Shown: positions 46,407 to 56,275, counted from the stretch's first letter. The stretch is 64,000 bases of DNA from Hahella sp. CCB-MM4 (GCF_002260525.1 NZ_MRYI01000004.1:248001-312000), one strand, 5' to 3'. Notes: a model not told the origin generated them from the sequence alone. Made by a program: numbers and translations.

Positions 46407-46435
46407 AAAGGGACGATAGCATCGTCCCTTTTCTC
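46407..46435 (+). terminator. Rho-independent terminator
   Basis: An eleven-base-pair perfect stem AAAGGGACGAT/ATCGTCCCTTT (46407-46417 and 46421-46431) with a three-base loop and a TTCTCTT tail, 27 bases after the DUF1501-like stop. Confidence 0.9.
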
Positions 46436-46608
46436 TTAGGCAAATTTACTTTATACCTTTCCGTTTCAGCCTTAGTACCATCCTCAGACTTCAACACTTT
46501 GCCATAGACCATTTGCCCTACTCCCAATCCCCTTTCATAAATGTTAAATTACGCCCGCGTAATGTAATTATTTGTAACTATTCACCTTAGCAGTTTCCTG
46601 ATTCTGAC

Positions 46609-48258
46609 ATGGAACTCAAACAGACCAGCTCAAGGAAGGTTTCTTTGTTTGCCTGTAACTCCCTGAAAAAACACAAGCTTTCATCTTTAACTGTAGCTTT
46701 GGCAGCGATTGGTGCAGTCAGTCATACACTTGCGGCCTCTCCTACTGCAGTAGATGACACCCGCACGGTACCGGCTAATTCGAGCATCACGATCAATGTA
46801 CTGAGTAACGATTTCGATACAGATGGTGATCCAGTTCACGTTACGGAAATTCTCCAGCCGGAACATGGAGCCGTTAAACTGAATTCAGACAGCAGCATTA
46901 CCTATACGCCGGACAAGGATTATCAGGGAGCCGACAGCTTTACCTATTTTATAGAGGACGAAACCGATCGACCTTCAGTTTCATCAGCGGTCGTCTCTAT
47001 CAGTGTGACCTCTCCCACTACCTACATCAGCGAGACATCCAACACAGCCAAAGTAGCAACAACCTTGTCTGATACCTGTACCACACTCCAGGACAAGCCG
47101 ACAGAACAGCTAACCGCCAGCCAACGGGATCTGCTGGAACGATGCCTGGAAGTCTCCGAGTTGGAAATCAGCAATCCAGAACAACTAGAGGAAGTCGTAC
47201 GCCAGATTGCACCAGAGGAAACGACGGCAAAAATGCGTACCGCCACCAACTCCAGCCGTTCTCAAACCCAAGCGGTTCAGCAACGCATAGGATTGGTAAA
47301 AGGCAGCTCCGGCTCTGTCTCATTTAACGGTCAGTCATTAACGAATGGGTTAGCTTCCTCAGCAGGATTCCAGGGAGGAAGTGCCGGAGACAATCAAAGT
47401 CCATGGTCCAGACTCGGTATATTTGCCTCGATCCAGCAGGAAGGTGCAGAGCATGACGAAACCACACTTGAATCAGGTTATGAATACACCGGGAACAATG
47501 TCACTGTTGGTGCTGACTACTTAGTTACCCCACATTTAATTTTTGGCGGCGCGTTGGGCTGGACCCAGAGTGACACCGACCTAACCGGTGGAAATGGGAA
47601 CTTCACCTCCGATATCTATACCTTCATCGCCTACGGTACCTATTTCACTGATTCCTTCAGTGTTGACCTGCAGGCTGGATACGGAAACCTGGATTTTGAA
47701 TCCAGCCGCCGGATTCACTATACCGCCACGAAAACAACTGACGTGACGGCTGAGGGCTTCACTTCAGGTGATCAGTTCCTGCTTAACGGCCAGGTTGATT
47801 GGCAATGGAATAGCAATGCTCTTACCGTTCTGCCATTTCTCCGTTTTGACTACGTGACCAGCCAGATCGATGGGTATGGCGAGAATGGTGCCGGCGGTTT
47901 GAATATGACCATTGGCGAACAAACTATTGACCAGCTGACCCTATCGACCGGATTTCAGACTACCTACGCTATCAGCAACACATGGGGAGTTTTGATCCCG
48001 ACGGCAAATGTACGTCTGCTTAGTGAAGTTCAATCCAACCGCGATCCGGTCTATGGGCAATTTGCCTCGGATCCGGATCCCGACAATAGATTTACCCTTT
48101 CCTCCGATGACGCAGACACTCTGTACTATCAGGTTGGGGTCGGAACTTCTGCCGTATTGAAAGGTGGAATGTCGCTATTTATTGAATACCAGCAGCTCTT
48201 GGGACAGGACAATCTGTCCACATACCAGATTCAATCCGGTATTCGCTGCGAATTATAA
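46609..48258 (+). CDS. Small autotransporter with cadherin-like Ig domain
   Basis: A 549-residue protein. The N-terminal signal (about 10-45, ending LAAS) leads to one cadherin-like/Big_9-type domain (about 47-130: VDDTRTVPANSSITINVLSN, GDPVHVTEILQPEHGAVKL, YTPDKDYQGADSFTYFIED). A helical stalk follows (about 140-225), then an autotransporter beta-barrel domain (about 260-549) with many alternating-residue strands. The passenger is very short, so it is more likely a surface anchor than a secreted enzyme. It lies ten bases upstream of the giant lipoprotein gene and may be co-expressed. The C-terminus (GIRCEL) lacks the usual Phe. Confidence 0.87.
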   Translation: MELKQTSSRKVSLFACNSLKKHKLSSLTVALAAIGAVSHTLAASPTAVDDTRTVPANSSITINVLSNDFDTDGDPVHVTEILQPEHGAVKLNSDSSITYTPDKDYQGADSFTYFIEDETDRPSVSSAVVSISVTSPTTYISETSNTAKVATTLSDTCTTLQDKPTEQLTASQRDLLERCLEVSELEISNPEQLEEVVRQIAPEETTAKMRTATNSSRSQTQAVQQRIGLVKGSSGSVSFNGQSLTNGLASSAGFQGGSAGDNQSPWSRLGIFASIQQEGAEHDETTLESGYEYTGNNVTVGADYLVTPHLIFGGALGWTQSDTDLTGGNGNFTSDIYTFIAYGTYFTDSFSVDLQAGYGNLDFESSRRIHYTATKTTDVTAEGFTSGDQFLLNGQVDWQWNSNALTVLPFLRFDYVTSQIDGYGENGAGGLNMTIGEQTIDQLTLSTGFQTTYAISNTWGVLIPTANVRLLSEVQSNRDPVYGQFASDPDPDNRFTLSSDDADTLYYQVGVGTSAVLKGGMSLFIEYQQLLGQDNLSTYQIQSGIRCEL

Positions 48259-48267
48259 GAGAAACAA

Positions 48268-51200
48268 GTGCAACCTTTTCATCAGGGACCGACCGTGTTT
48301 AAAAAACTTATCAGAAATATCGTTCTACTGACATTACTGGCAGTTATCACTACCGCTTGTGGCGGGGGGTCATCGAGCACCAGCCCGGAAGAAAATTCTG
48401 GAAATAACACCTCCACCAGTGGCCAGGGCGGCACGCCAGGAAGAACTGATGGAGACGTCAACTCCAATGACAACGGCACTCCTTCACCCAGCACGGTACG
48501 GCCCCTGGTGTATGCAGGCATTGATCAATATGCGGATTCAAATGTCGCTCTGACATTATCCGGAAGTGCCCAGGGCAAAAATGACGCCCAGATTGTTCAT
48601 ACCGTCTGGACACAACGCTACGGACCAACTCTCGATATCCCTACCCCCGAGAGTTTAACGAATATATTGGTAGCACCTGACGTAACAGAGCTTCAGAGAT
48701 ACACATTCGAGTTGGTCGCCACTGATTCTTACGGAAATATTAACTCCGACACTGTTAACCTCTTTATACGACCACTGTATAGCGCAGCCCGCATCACTAG
48801 CAACAGCATCAATGAGAACTCCGGAGAAGCAGAACTCAGGGTGATTCTGTCCGGCCCTCAACACAGTCCATTGACGTTGGATTATGAAACCTTAGATGGA
48901 TCTGCAAGAGCAGGGTCGGATTTTGTCTACAAGAGAGGCTCCATAACCTTTGAGCCCGGTACAACCGAGAAAACACTCCGTGTCAGTATCATCGATGATT
49001 CCGTCAACGAGGTTGATGAACTCTTCTACGTAAGAATCAGCAATGCAGAAAACGGCTCCATTGCCCAAAGTACAGGAACGATCATCATCCGTAGAGGGGA
49101 AGACTCAAATCCGGAATTGCAACCTCAGTCCATTCGGTTCATGGCACAAGGTCCGGTGGATGTTGAAATTGGTGAGGGCTTTACCAATGTGGCCGTTGAT
49201 GCCAATGAAGCTCAGCACGGCACTGGAGTAGTAAGCTATAGTTCAAGCAGACCTGAAGTGGCCGCAGTAGACCCAAATACCGGGGTTGTACAGACGTTTT
49301 CCCAGGGCAACGGTATTATTATTACCGCCGTCAAAGAAGCCGACGCTAACTTCCGTTCGGCAGTGAGCAGTTATACCCTCAATGTGGTCAAGCACTCCCA
49401 GGTTTTGAGTTTTGAAGATCCCGGCCCCATTGACGTGGAGGTTAGCACCAGCTTTAGCAATCCTGTAGTGGTTGATCCAGACCAGTCTCCAGGAACCGGG
49501 GCCGTCACCTATGCTTCAAGTAATGAGAATGTTGCCGTCGTCGATCCGCTTACCGGTGAAGTCGATACCCTGACAGTCGGCTCGGCAATCATTACTGTAA
49601 CCAAAGAGGCGGACACCGACTATGAAACAGCAACAGCCACTTATGCACTAACCGTATCTCTTCCCTCAACCGGCCGTTTGGAGCAATCAATTTCCTTCTC
49701 AGGAGATGAAACCAGAAGCTGCCAGGTCACCAAAACGTTGACTATCCCATTATCCGAGACAGGAACCGGGACTGGTGCGATCACCTACTCTTCCAACCAG
49801 CCGAGCCTGGCAAGTGTTAATGCCAGCACCGGGAAAATCAACTTGCTGGCACCCGGCACGGCCATCATTACGGTGACCAAAGCTGGAGATGACACCTACC
49901 TTCCAGCCTCGGATTCAGTAACCTTGAACATTGAAAGATTACCTCAAAGTATTGAGTTTACTGACACAGGTCCGATTAACGGCTACGTTGGCAGCACACT
50001 GACCAATATTATTGCGGTCGGCAGCCCAGGTACCGGCCTGATATCCTATTCTTCTGACAGTCCTGCTGTGGCGACCGTCGACAAAGATACCGGAAAAGTT
50101 GAATTGGTAAGTCAGGGAAGCGCCACGATTACGGCTGTAAAAGCACAGGATAATACCTATGCAGAAGCAACAGCCAGCTATCAATTGAATGTCAGCAAAC
50201 AGACCCAAACCGTCAACTTTACTCAACCGTCAATTTCAGGATCTGTGGGCGATGTCATCACCAACACTGCCAGTGGTCAGGGCTCTGGGGCTATCACCTA
50301 CTCTACAAGTGATCTCTCTATAGCACGTGTGGATACCAATACCGGGGAGCTCACCCTGGCAGGTGCAGGCACAGCCACTATCACTGCCAATATCGAAGCA
50401 GATACAAAATTTGAAGCAGCCTCTGCCACTTATCAGGTAACAGTAGGAAAACTGGTACAGACTCTGGCATTTGACCAGAGCGGTCCACTTAATGGTACTG
50501 TCGGTGATGTGCTTTCAAACAAGGCAAGTGGATCCGGCTCCGGACAGGTCGCCTACGTATCAAGCGATTCTGGGGTTGTGAGTGTAGATGCTCAAACCGG
50601 CGAGGCAACCTTGCTTGGTCAAGGGTCCGCTACCATTACAGCGACTATTGAAGCGGATACTCAGTACGAGTCTGCGACAGCTAGCTATGTCATCAACGTA
50701 GGGCTCAAATCAGTAGCCTTGTCCTTTACCGATAGCGGCCCTTTGAGCGGACAGACCGGCACCTCACTATCTAATCCGGTGATTGTCTCTCCATCTGATG
50801 CCAATACCAACATCACCATCACTTCCTCTGATAACAGTGTCGCAACCTATAACAATGCCACGAAGAAATTTGATCTATTAACCTCCGGCAGTGTACAGAT
50901 TACTGCAACCAAAGCAGCGGATTCTGTTTACGGTAGCGCTACTGCCAGTTTTACCCTGAGCGTTACCACTCAGGAACAATCGTTCGAATTTAGCAATCGA
51001 GGACCAATAACTGCCGGTGTTGGTGAGACTTTTACCAATACGGCTACTGGTGACGGCACTGGAGCAGTGAGCTATAACACTCCCGACTCCGATATTGCTT
51101 CAGTGGATCCTGAAACTGGATTTATAACTCCCTTAAGTGCTGGGACTGCGATTATATATGCTGAGAAAGCTGCAGATCCCGTGTACAGCTTCGCCTCCAC

Positions 51201-53820
51201 TAAATTCACATTAACTGTTGTAAAAGTGGACCAGACTCTGACTTTCGCTAACCCGGCGGGGATAACCGGCACTGTCGGCGAACAGTACAGCAACCCGGCC
51301 ACCGCACCGGGAAGCGGCACCATCACCTATGCCTCAGCAAACACCGGTATTGCCACTGTTGACAATACCGGGAAAGTGACCCTGGTTGGCGGCGGAAGTA
51401 CGACGATTACAGCATCAATCGCCGCTGACTCAAAATATAACGCCACATCAGCTGCCTACTCACTGACGGCAAATAACGACACTACCCCTGATGATTTTGA
51501 ACTGGGTTCCATCAGCAACGCCACGTTGGGTGGTGAAGCCAATTCAAACACCGTCACCATCAGCGGTCTTACTGCCACTGCGACCATCAGTATTACCGGC
51601 GGTGAATATACAATTAACGGCAGTGGTAGGACGAGTAGTCCTGGGGTTGTCAGTAATGGGAATAATGTCACTGTGATTGTTCCCGTTGGGACTGATCCGG
51701 GTGTGACAAAAACCGCCGTTCTGACCGTCGGTACTTTCAGTGACGATTTTATCGTCACCTCCGAGCCGGCAGATACCGTGCCCGATGAATTTTCCTTTAC
51801 CAGTATCAGCGATGTTCCTGCCAATACACTTCAGATCTCCTCGGCAATCACAGTAACAGGCATTAACGTTGAAACGCCGATTCAGGTAACTAACGGAGAG
51901 TACTCTCTCGACAGCAACATTTACACCACGGCAGACGGCGTCGTGAATAACGGTGATAGTGTCTGGCTGAGACTAACCTCTTCGTCGACTGCTGGAGAAA
52001 CCGTTACCGCCTCACTGTCCATCGGGGGCATTGAAGGAACCTTTAGCGTCACCACTGAGGCCAATCAGCCACCTACAGTCACCAATGTGAAGCTGACAGA
52101 TGACAATGGGGGCTATGCGTTGGCGGGTGACCAGATTACTGCAACCTACTCCTATAGCGATCCTGACGGGGACCCTGAAGGTGCCACCAATATACGCTGG
52201 AGAAGCAAAGGTACCGTTATATTTGGACAGACCGGACTGACCTATACTCTCAAGTCAACTGATGTGCCAGCCTTGATCACGATAGAAGTAACTCCTGTCG
52301 CAACCACAGGAACGACGCAGGGCTCCACTGTAACAGCGGAGATTGCAACGGGCACTCCACCGACGGTAAGTAGCGGAAAAAGTGCAACTTATCTCGACAG
52401 CAATATGAATGCTACCGTGGATGCCGGAGATCAAATCGTCATCCCATTCAGCAGCCTGATCAGAGTCAATGGAGGAGATGAGAGTGAACTTCAGATGCCT
52501 CTCTCATCAGACAGCTTAGGCACGGGTGCTGTTCTATCTCCACAATACACCAGCGGTAACTCTGGTGTAATTGTAACACTTGGAGAGTTCCCTTCTCTTT
52601 CCACCCGTGGCGAATACTCAGAATCAGACACGAGTTTCGGCTCACCTTCAGGTATAGACGTCAGCTCCAGCCCTACCCCTAATATGATTGAAGATTATTG
52701 GAGCAAATTGGATGCGGTTGCCTCAACGCCCATTGATATCAAAGCAGGGTTTGTTTATACCGGCAGTGACCTTGGCAGCTCGGATAGCCATGGCATCGTT
52801 CTCGGGGACCTGGATAATGACGAAGATCTGGACATTGTTGTCGCCAACCACGGTGGAAATCATGTTTATCTGAATAATGGCAACGGGGAGTTCAGCCCCA
52901 CAGATCAGGAACTTGGCTCTTACGATACCGAAGAAATTAAGCTTGCTGATGTAAACAATGACAAAAAACTGGACATCATTACATGCAATATTTCCAATGA
53001 AGGCAGCCGCATTTACCTCAATCAAGGCCTGGGCAGCTTCAGCGATTCCGGTCAGACATTAGGGGATGGCGCATGCCGAGATATTGCGGTGGGAGACATT
53101 GATCACGATAACGATATAGACCTTGTGGTGGCCAATGTAGGAACCACGGGATCACTTAAAACGACCAGAGTATGGCTTAACAATGGCTCAGGAACATTTA
53201 CCGACAGCGGGCAGCAATATGGAACCAATGACAGTATAGCGGTTGAACTTGGTGACTTGGATGGCGACGACTACCCAGATCTGATTATCGGTCAATCCAG
53301 AAACCCAACTCTCGTGCTGATGAATCACCGGGAGGGCGGATTCTATACGTCAGAACCTGTCCAGCTAGGGAGCTTTGCTTATGACATTAAGATCGAAGAT
53401 ATGGACGGCGATGGCGATCGGGATGTTGTCCTTGGCCTGGATAAAGAAGATCAGATCTGGACCAACACCGGTGGAGGAAACCTATCCTTAACCAGCACCG
53501 TCGGAAAAAGCACTTCTCCAAGTTATACCATCGCGGTAATAGACTTGGACGGTGATGGCTTCAAAGATGTGCTCGCCACCGGAGCATCCTCTTCTTATGT
53601 CTATATGTACATGAACAAACAGAATGGGGTTTTTACTCTTTCTGACCTTACCCTATATTCTGAAAACAAAGGGGTTTACGGTATGAGCACAGGAGATATT
53701 GACGGTGACGGAGATGAAGATTTAGTGCAAGCTGCAGGAACTTACCTGGAGAAGCCCAGAGGTAATAACGTCTTCAAGCATTCTTTGGCCGGATCGTATT
53801 TTACGATAACGCCGATGTAG
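48268..53820 (+). CDS. Giant Calx-beta / Ig-repeat / FG-GAP lipoprotein
   Basis: Up to 1850 residues. The lipobox ITTAC (Cys31) is followed by a Gly/Ser/Asn linker. In order: an Ig/PKD-like domain (about 75-165), one Calx-beta domain (about 172-275), about nine Big_2-like repeats of 80-90 residues (about 285-1070; each with GTGAVTYSS, V-A-V-D-x-x-T-G and SATITVTK-A-D words), Ig-like domains (about 1075-1370), and seven FG-GAP/VCBS repeats (about 1500-1850) with Ca-binding DxDxDGxxD loops. GTG 48268 or GTG 48295 starts it; the latter has AGGGA seven bases upstream. It is probably a calcium-stiffened surface adhesin. Confidence 0.88.
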   Translation: MQPFHQGPTVFKKLIRNIVLLTLLAVITTACGGGSSSTSPEENSGNNTSTSGQGGTPGRTDGDVNSNDNGTPSPSTVRPLVYAGIDQYADSNVALTLSGSAQGKNDAQIVHTVWTQRYGPTLDIPTPESLTNILVAPDVTELQRYTFELVATDSYGNINSDTVNLFIRPLYSAARITSNSINENSGEAELRVILSGPQHSPLTLDYETLDGSARAGSDFVYKRGSITFEPGTTEKTLRVSIIDDSVNEVDELFYVRISNAENGSIAQSTGTIIIRRGEDSNPELQPQSIRFMAQGPVDVEIGEGFTNVAVDANEAQHGTGVVSYSSSRPEVAAVDPNTGVVQTFSQGNGIIITAVKEADANFRSAVSSYTLNVVKHSQVLSFEDPGPIDVEVSTSFSNPVVVDPDQSPGTGAVTYASSNENVAVVDPLTGEVDTLTVGSAIITVTKEADTDYETATATYALTVSLPSTGRLEQSISFSGDETRSCQVTKTLTIPLSETGTGTGAITYSSNQPSLASVNASTGKINLLAPGTAIITVTKAGDDTYLPASDSVTLNIERLPQSIEFTDTGPINGYVGSTLTNIIAVGSPGTGLISYSSDSPAVATVDKDTGKVELVSQGSATITAVKAQDNTYAEATASYQLNVSKQTQTVNFTQPSISGSVGDVITNTASGQGSGAITYSTSDLSIARVDTNTGELTLAGAGTATITANIEADTKFEAASATYQVTVGKLVQTLAFDQSGPLNGTVGDVLSNKASGSGSGQVAYVSSDSGVVSVDAQTGEATLLGQGSATITATIEADTQYESATASYVINVGLKSVALSFTDSGPLSGQTGTSLSNPVIVSPSDANTNITITSSDNSVATYNNATKKFDLLTSGSVQITATKAADSVYGSATASFTLSVTTQEQSFEFSNRGPITAGVGETFTNTATGDGTGAVSYNTPDSDIASVDPETGFITPLSAGTAIIYAEKAADPVYSFASTKFTLTVVKVDQTLTFANPAGITGTVGEQYSNPATAPGSGTITYASANTGIATVDNTGKVTLVGGGSTTITASIAADSKYNATSAAYSLTANNDTTPDDFELGSISNATLGGEANSNTVTISGLTATATISITGGEYTINGSGRTSSPGVVSNGNNVTVIVPVGTDPGVTKTAVLTVGTFSDDFIVTSEPADTVPDEFSFTSISDVPANTLQISSAITVTGINVETPIQVTNGEYSLDSNIYTTADGVVNNGDSVWLRLTSSSTAGETVTASLSIGGIEGTFSVTTEANQPPTVTNVKLTDDNGGYALAGDQITATYSYSDPDGDPEGATNIRWRSKGTVIFGQTGLTYTLKSTDVPALITIEVTPVATTGTTQGSTVTAEIATGTPPTVSSGKSATYLDSNMNATVDAGDQIVIPFSSLIRVNGGDESELQMPLSSDSLGTGAVLSPQYTSGNSGVIVTLGEFPSLSTRGEYSESDTSFGSPSGIDVSSSPTPNMIEDYWSKLDAVASTPIDIKAGFVYTGSDLGSSDSHGIVLGDLDNDEDLDIVVANHGGNHVYLNNGNGEFSPTDQELGSYDTEEIKLADVNNDKKLDIITCNISNEGSRIYLNQGLGSFSDSGQTLGDGACRDIAVGDIDHDNDIDLVVANVGTTGSLKTTRVWLNNGSGTFTDSGQQYGTNDSIAVELGDLDGDDYPDLIIGQSRNPTLVLMNHREGGFYTSEPVQLGSFAYDIKIEDMDGDGDRDVVLGLDKEDQIWTNTGGGNLSLTSTVGKSTSPSYTIAVIDLDGDGFKDVLATGASSSYVYMYMNKQNGVFTLSDLTLYSENKGVYGMSTGDIDGDGDEDLVQAAGTYLEKPRGNNVFKHSLAGSYFTITPM
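49120..51480 (+). repeat. Big_2-like coding repeats, about 250 bases each
   Basis: About nine diverged direct repeats, each encoding one bacterial Ig-like domain. The shared words (for example GGNACNGGNNCNATNACCTA and the ACCGTNGANNCNGAAACCGG type) are visible at DNA level, which suggests growth by tandem duplication. Confidence 0.8.
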
Positions 53821-53831
53821 CCCTATCAAAC

Positions 53832-53866
53832 AAAAAAGCCTCTGAAAATTCAGAGGCTTTTTTTAT
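53832..53866. terminator. Bidirectional Rho-independent terminator
   Basis: A 14-base-pair stem AAAAAAGCCTCTGA/TCAGAGGCTTTTTT (53832-53845 and 53850-53863) with a four-base loop. It has A and T runs on both sides, so it can stop the giant lipoprotein transcript and the convergent small gene. Confidence 0.93.
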
Positions 53867-53898
53867 TCCGGGGCCTGGTAGTAAAAATTGCGTTTTGA

Positions 53899-54111
53899 TC
53901 AGCTTGCCAATTGCTGACACTTATCAATGACGTCTAAACAGATCTTGAGACCGGTCGTCTCCGTCTGCATACATGACAAACAAATAATTGAGGAGTTAAT
54001 ACCAACAGAGTTACCGGGTTCATCCATGCGATGAGACTGCCATTCAATGAAATTGCTCTGCCCACAGTCTTTGCATACGTATCTTGATAGGTCTTCCATA
54101 ACGTCTTCCAT
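53899..54111 (-). CDS. Small four-Cys zinc-ribbon-like protein
   Basis: A 70-residue protein with two CxxC knuckles: YVCKDCGQ (about 13-18) and IICLSCMQ (about 43-48), spaced as in zinc ribbons. The C-terminus has a further Cys pair (about 57 and 65). No signal peptide. No family recognised. The start region carries a 12-base tandem duplication that gives two in-frame ATGs (54111 and 54099, MEDVMEDL). It may bind metal and a partner; a role with nearby genes is unknown. Confidence 0.7.
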   Translation of the reverse strand: MEDVMEDLSRYVCKDCGQSNFIEWQSHRMDEPGNSVGINSSIICLSCMQTETTGLKICLDVIDKCQQLAS

Positions 54112-54213
54112 GAATTTCAGTGCACTTGAAGTGTTTTTCGAGAAGCGGAGATGATATCCCTTCCGCTAATCGAAAACTATCAGTAGTTGTACAAAATGTT
54201 AACAGTTGGACAT

Positions 54214-55269
54214 TTATTCACCGGGTGTCGACAGTTCAGAAGAATAGTGCATTTTCCTGTGCTGATCTACGATGATGGCATCGATTCCCGGCAGACGTTC
54301 TACCAATTCAAGACCCTTCTCCACACCCAGAACAAACACCGTTGTCGACAGAGCATCAGTCGTGGTGGAGTCAGGACCAAGAATCGTCACGCTTTGCACT
54401 TCTCCTGCTGACCTACCGGTTTTTGGGGAAATGATATGGTGATAACGAACACCGTCCTGAATAAAGTAGCGCTCATAGTCACCGGAGGTGGATATCGCCG
54501 TATTTTCCAAAGGTAACAGTACCGCACTCTCTTCTTCCCGACGGGGATCTTTAATTCCCACAATCCAGGGTTTGCCCAATTTGTTGCCTATTAGTTGAGT
54601 ATCTCCACCAGCACTGACCATCCCGGAAATAACTCCTCCTTGTCTCAAGATATCGATAGCCCGATCAACAGCATATCCCTTCGCAATACCGCCAAGGTCG
54701 ATATATACATGAGGATGAGTAAAGGAAATCGTGGAAGCCTTCTCATCGACCACCACATGGCGATAATCGATCGCATCCAGGTTAGCCTCGATCTGACTCT
54801 CATCCGGTGCCTGATTTTTCCGATAATCGTAATAGCGCCCGACGGAGGCATAGGTAATATCAAATGCGCCGTTGCTGATCTTTGATACCTGGAATGACTT
54901 CTTTATCAAATCGATCAGTTCCCTGCTGACCTTGACCGGTGCTTCAGCGGCGTTTTGGTTCACTATTGAAACTTCGCTGGTGTCTATATAGCTGCTCATC
55001 GATTCTTCCAGGCGATAAAATTCCCTGAATACCTGATCAAACAGTAGATTCGCATGGGACTCGGATTCATCCGAAACTTCCACATGGATTCGTGTCCCCA
55101 TCGCATTCCAGGAGCGCTCGTACCACTGCGCATTGGTAAACGCCGATATCAGCAATAGAAGACTTCCGGTCAACAGGCGGCAGTATCTTTCTATAAATAA
55201 ATGGCGGGCTTTAAATTGATAGCTGACTCTATAAAGGCAGCTGAATTTTTCAAATTGTATGAGTGACAT
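54214..55269 (-). CDS. apbE: FAD:protein FMN transferase ApbE
   Basis: About 351 residues from ATG 55269 (a TTG at 55278 is also open). A membrane or signal segment lies near 32-47 (LLTGSLLLLISAFTNA), so it acts in the periplasm. Family motifs: SWNAMGTRIHVEV, DLGGIAKGYAVDRA, SAGGDTQLIG, HHIISPKTGRSA and DSTTTDALSTTVFVLG (Mg and FAD site). ApbE moves FMN from FAD to Ser/Thr in SGA[ST]-type motifs of exported redox proteins. The clearest candidate target in this window is the DUF3570 barrel (S71-S74) about 19 kb away. It is not in an operon with its target here, which is unusual. Confidence 0.94.
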   Translation of the reverse strand: MSLIQFEKFSCLYRVSYQFKARHLFIERYCRLLTGSLLLLISAFTNAQWYERSWNAMGTRIHVEVSDESESHANLLFDQVFREFYRLEESMSSYIDTSEVSIVNQNAAEAPVKVSRELIDLIKKSFQVSKISNGAFDITYASVGRYYDYRKNQAPDESQIEANLDAIDYRHVVVDEKASTISFTHPHVYIDLGGIAKGYAVDRAIDILRQGGVISGMVSAGGDTQLIGNKLGKPWIVGIKDPRREEESAVLLPLENTAISTSGDYERYFIQDGVRYHHIISPKTGRSAGEVQSVTILGPDSTTTDALSTTVFVLGVEKGLELVERLPGIDAIIVDQHRKMHYSSELSTPGE

Positions 55270-55387
55270 AAAAACCAATTAGTGATCGATTATGGAATTG
55301 ATTGGGTCAAAGTATATTTATCAAGCGGCAGTATCGTTGAGCTCCTCTGTAACAATATCGAAGATATCCGCCGTATCTGAGAGAATT

Positions 55388-56275
55388 CTATAGTGCTTTC
55401 TGCTGGTTCTGAAACCATTGCTGTAGAAAAGTCACACATTTAATCAAAGGAGGCGGCAGATGATGTCTTGCCGGATATAATGCGTAGAGTGTCAGCTTTG
55501 GCCGTTCAGCATCGGGCAGAATCTCTTCCACCTCTCCTTCAGCCAACATCTTGCGACATACAAAACTCGGAATGAAGCCAACCCCCAAACCAGCCTTGAT
55601 GCACTCCATCATAAAAGGCGTGCTGTTCACACGGAGTTTCCCTTTTACTGCAACGCCCTCCCCCAGCGGCCACACACTCCTGCCCTGAAAATAGCTATAG
55701 ATAAAACAGTTATGACCTGCCAGATCATCGGGTGTTTGTATTTTCTCATGAGCATCAAGATAAGCTCGAGCTGCGCATACCTTGTAGGTAAATTGCGTCA
55801 GTGGTCTGCCGATGTAGCTGGAGTCCATCAACCGGCTGGAGACCCTGAAGCCAAGATCGAATCCCTGCTCGATTAAGTCGATAGGTTCATCATTCAAATG
55901 GATATCCAATTCTACATCCGGGTATTGTTTCATGAATTCAGCAAACAGAGTCGCCAGATCAAGAACTCCCAATGCCATGGGCGCATTGATGCGCAATCTG
56001 CCTTTAGGCATTGTCTGTTGACTACTCACATAGCTCTCAGCATCCGCCAGTTTTATCAGGATTTCCCTGCAGTGCTGTAAATACCCTTCCCCCACAGGGG
56101 TCAATTGCAGGTTACGCGTTGATCTGTGCAGCAAGCGTGCGCCAATGTCGTCTTCCAGTCTCGTAATTTCCTTGCTGATCATTGATTTGGAAGCGTTTAT
56201 TTCTTCCGCAACCCGGGTAAAGCTTCCCACATCAGCCAAGCGTACAAAGAGTTTGATCGCCCTGAGCTTATCCAT
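55388..56275 (-). CDS. LysR-family transcriptional regulator
   Basis: A 295-residue LysR-type regulator. The winged helix-turn-helix is at about 1-60 (FTRVAEEINASKSMISKEITRLE), followed by the effector-binding domain (about 90-290). It is close to the aldehyde/oxidative-type CrgA-like regulators by YLQHCREIL and NAPMALG. It is divergent from a glutathione S-transferase gene (128-base gap), which it probably controls with the NTF2-like and tautomerase genes beyond. The effector is not known. Confidence 0.93.
   Translation of the reverse strand: MDKLRAIKLFVRLADVGSFTRVAEEINASKSMISKEITRLEDDIGARLLHRSTRNLQLTPVGEGYLQHCREILIKLADAESYVSSQQTMPKGRLRINAPMALGVLDLATLFAEFMKQYPDVELDIHLNDEPIDLIEQGFDLGFRVSSRLMDSSYIGRPLTQFTYKVCAARAYLDAHEKIQTPDDLAGHNCFIYSYFQGRSVWPLGEGVAVKGKLRVNSTPFMMECIKAGLGVGFIPSFVCRKMLAEGEVEEILPDAERPKLTLYALYPARHHLPPPLIKCVTFLQQWFQNQQKAL

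Noticed and set aside
48268-53820. RTX-type toxin
   Set aside because: The DxDxDG loops are FG-GAP/VCBS repeats and the protein has a lipobox; no nonapeptide RTX repeats or type I secretion genes are seen.
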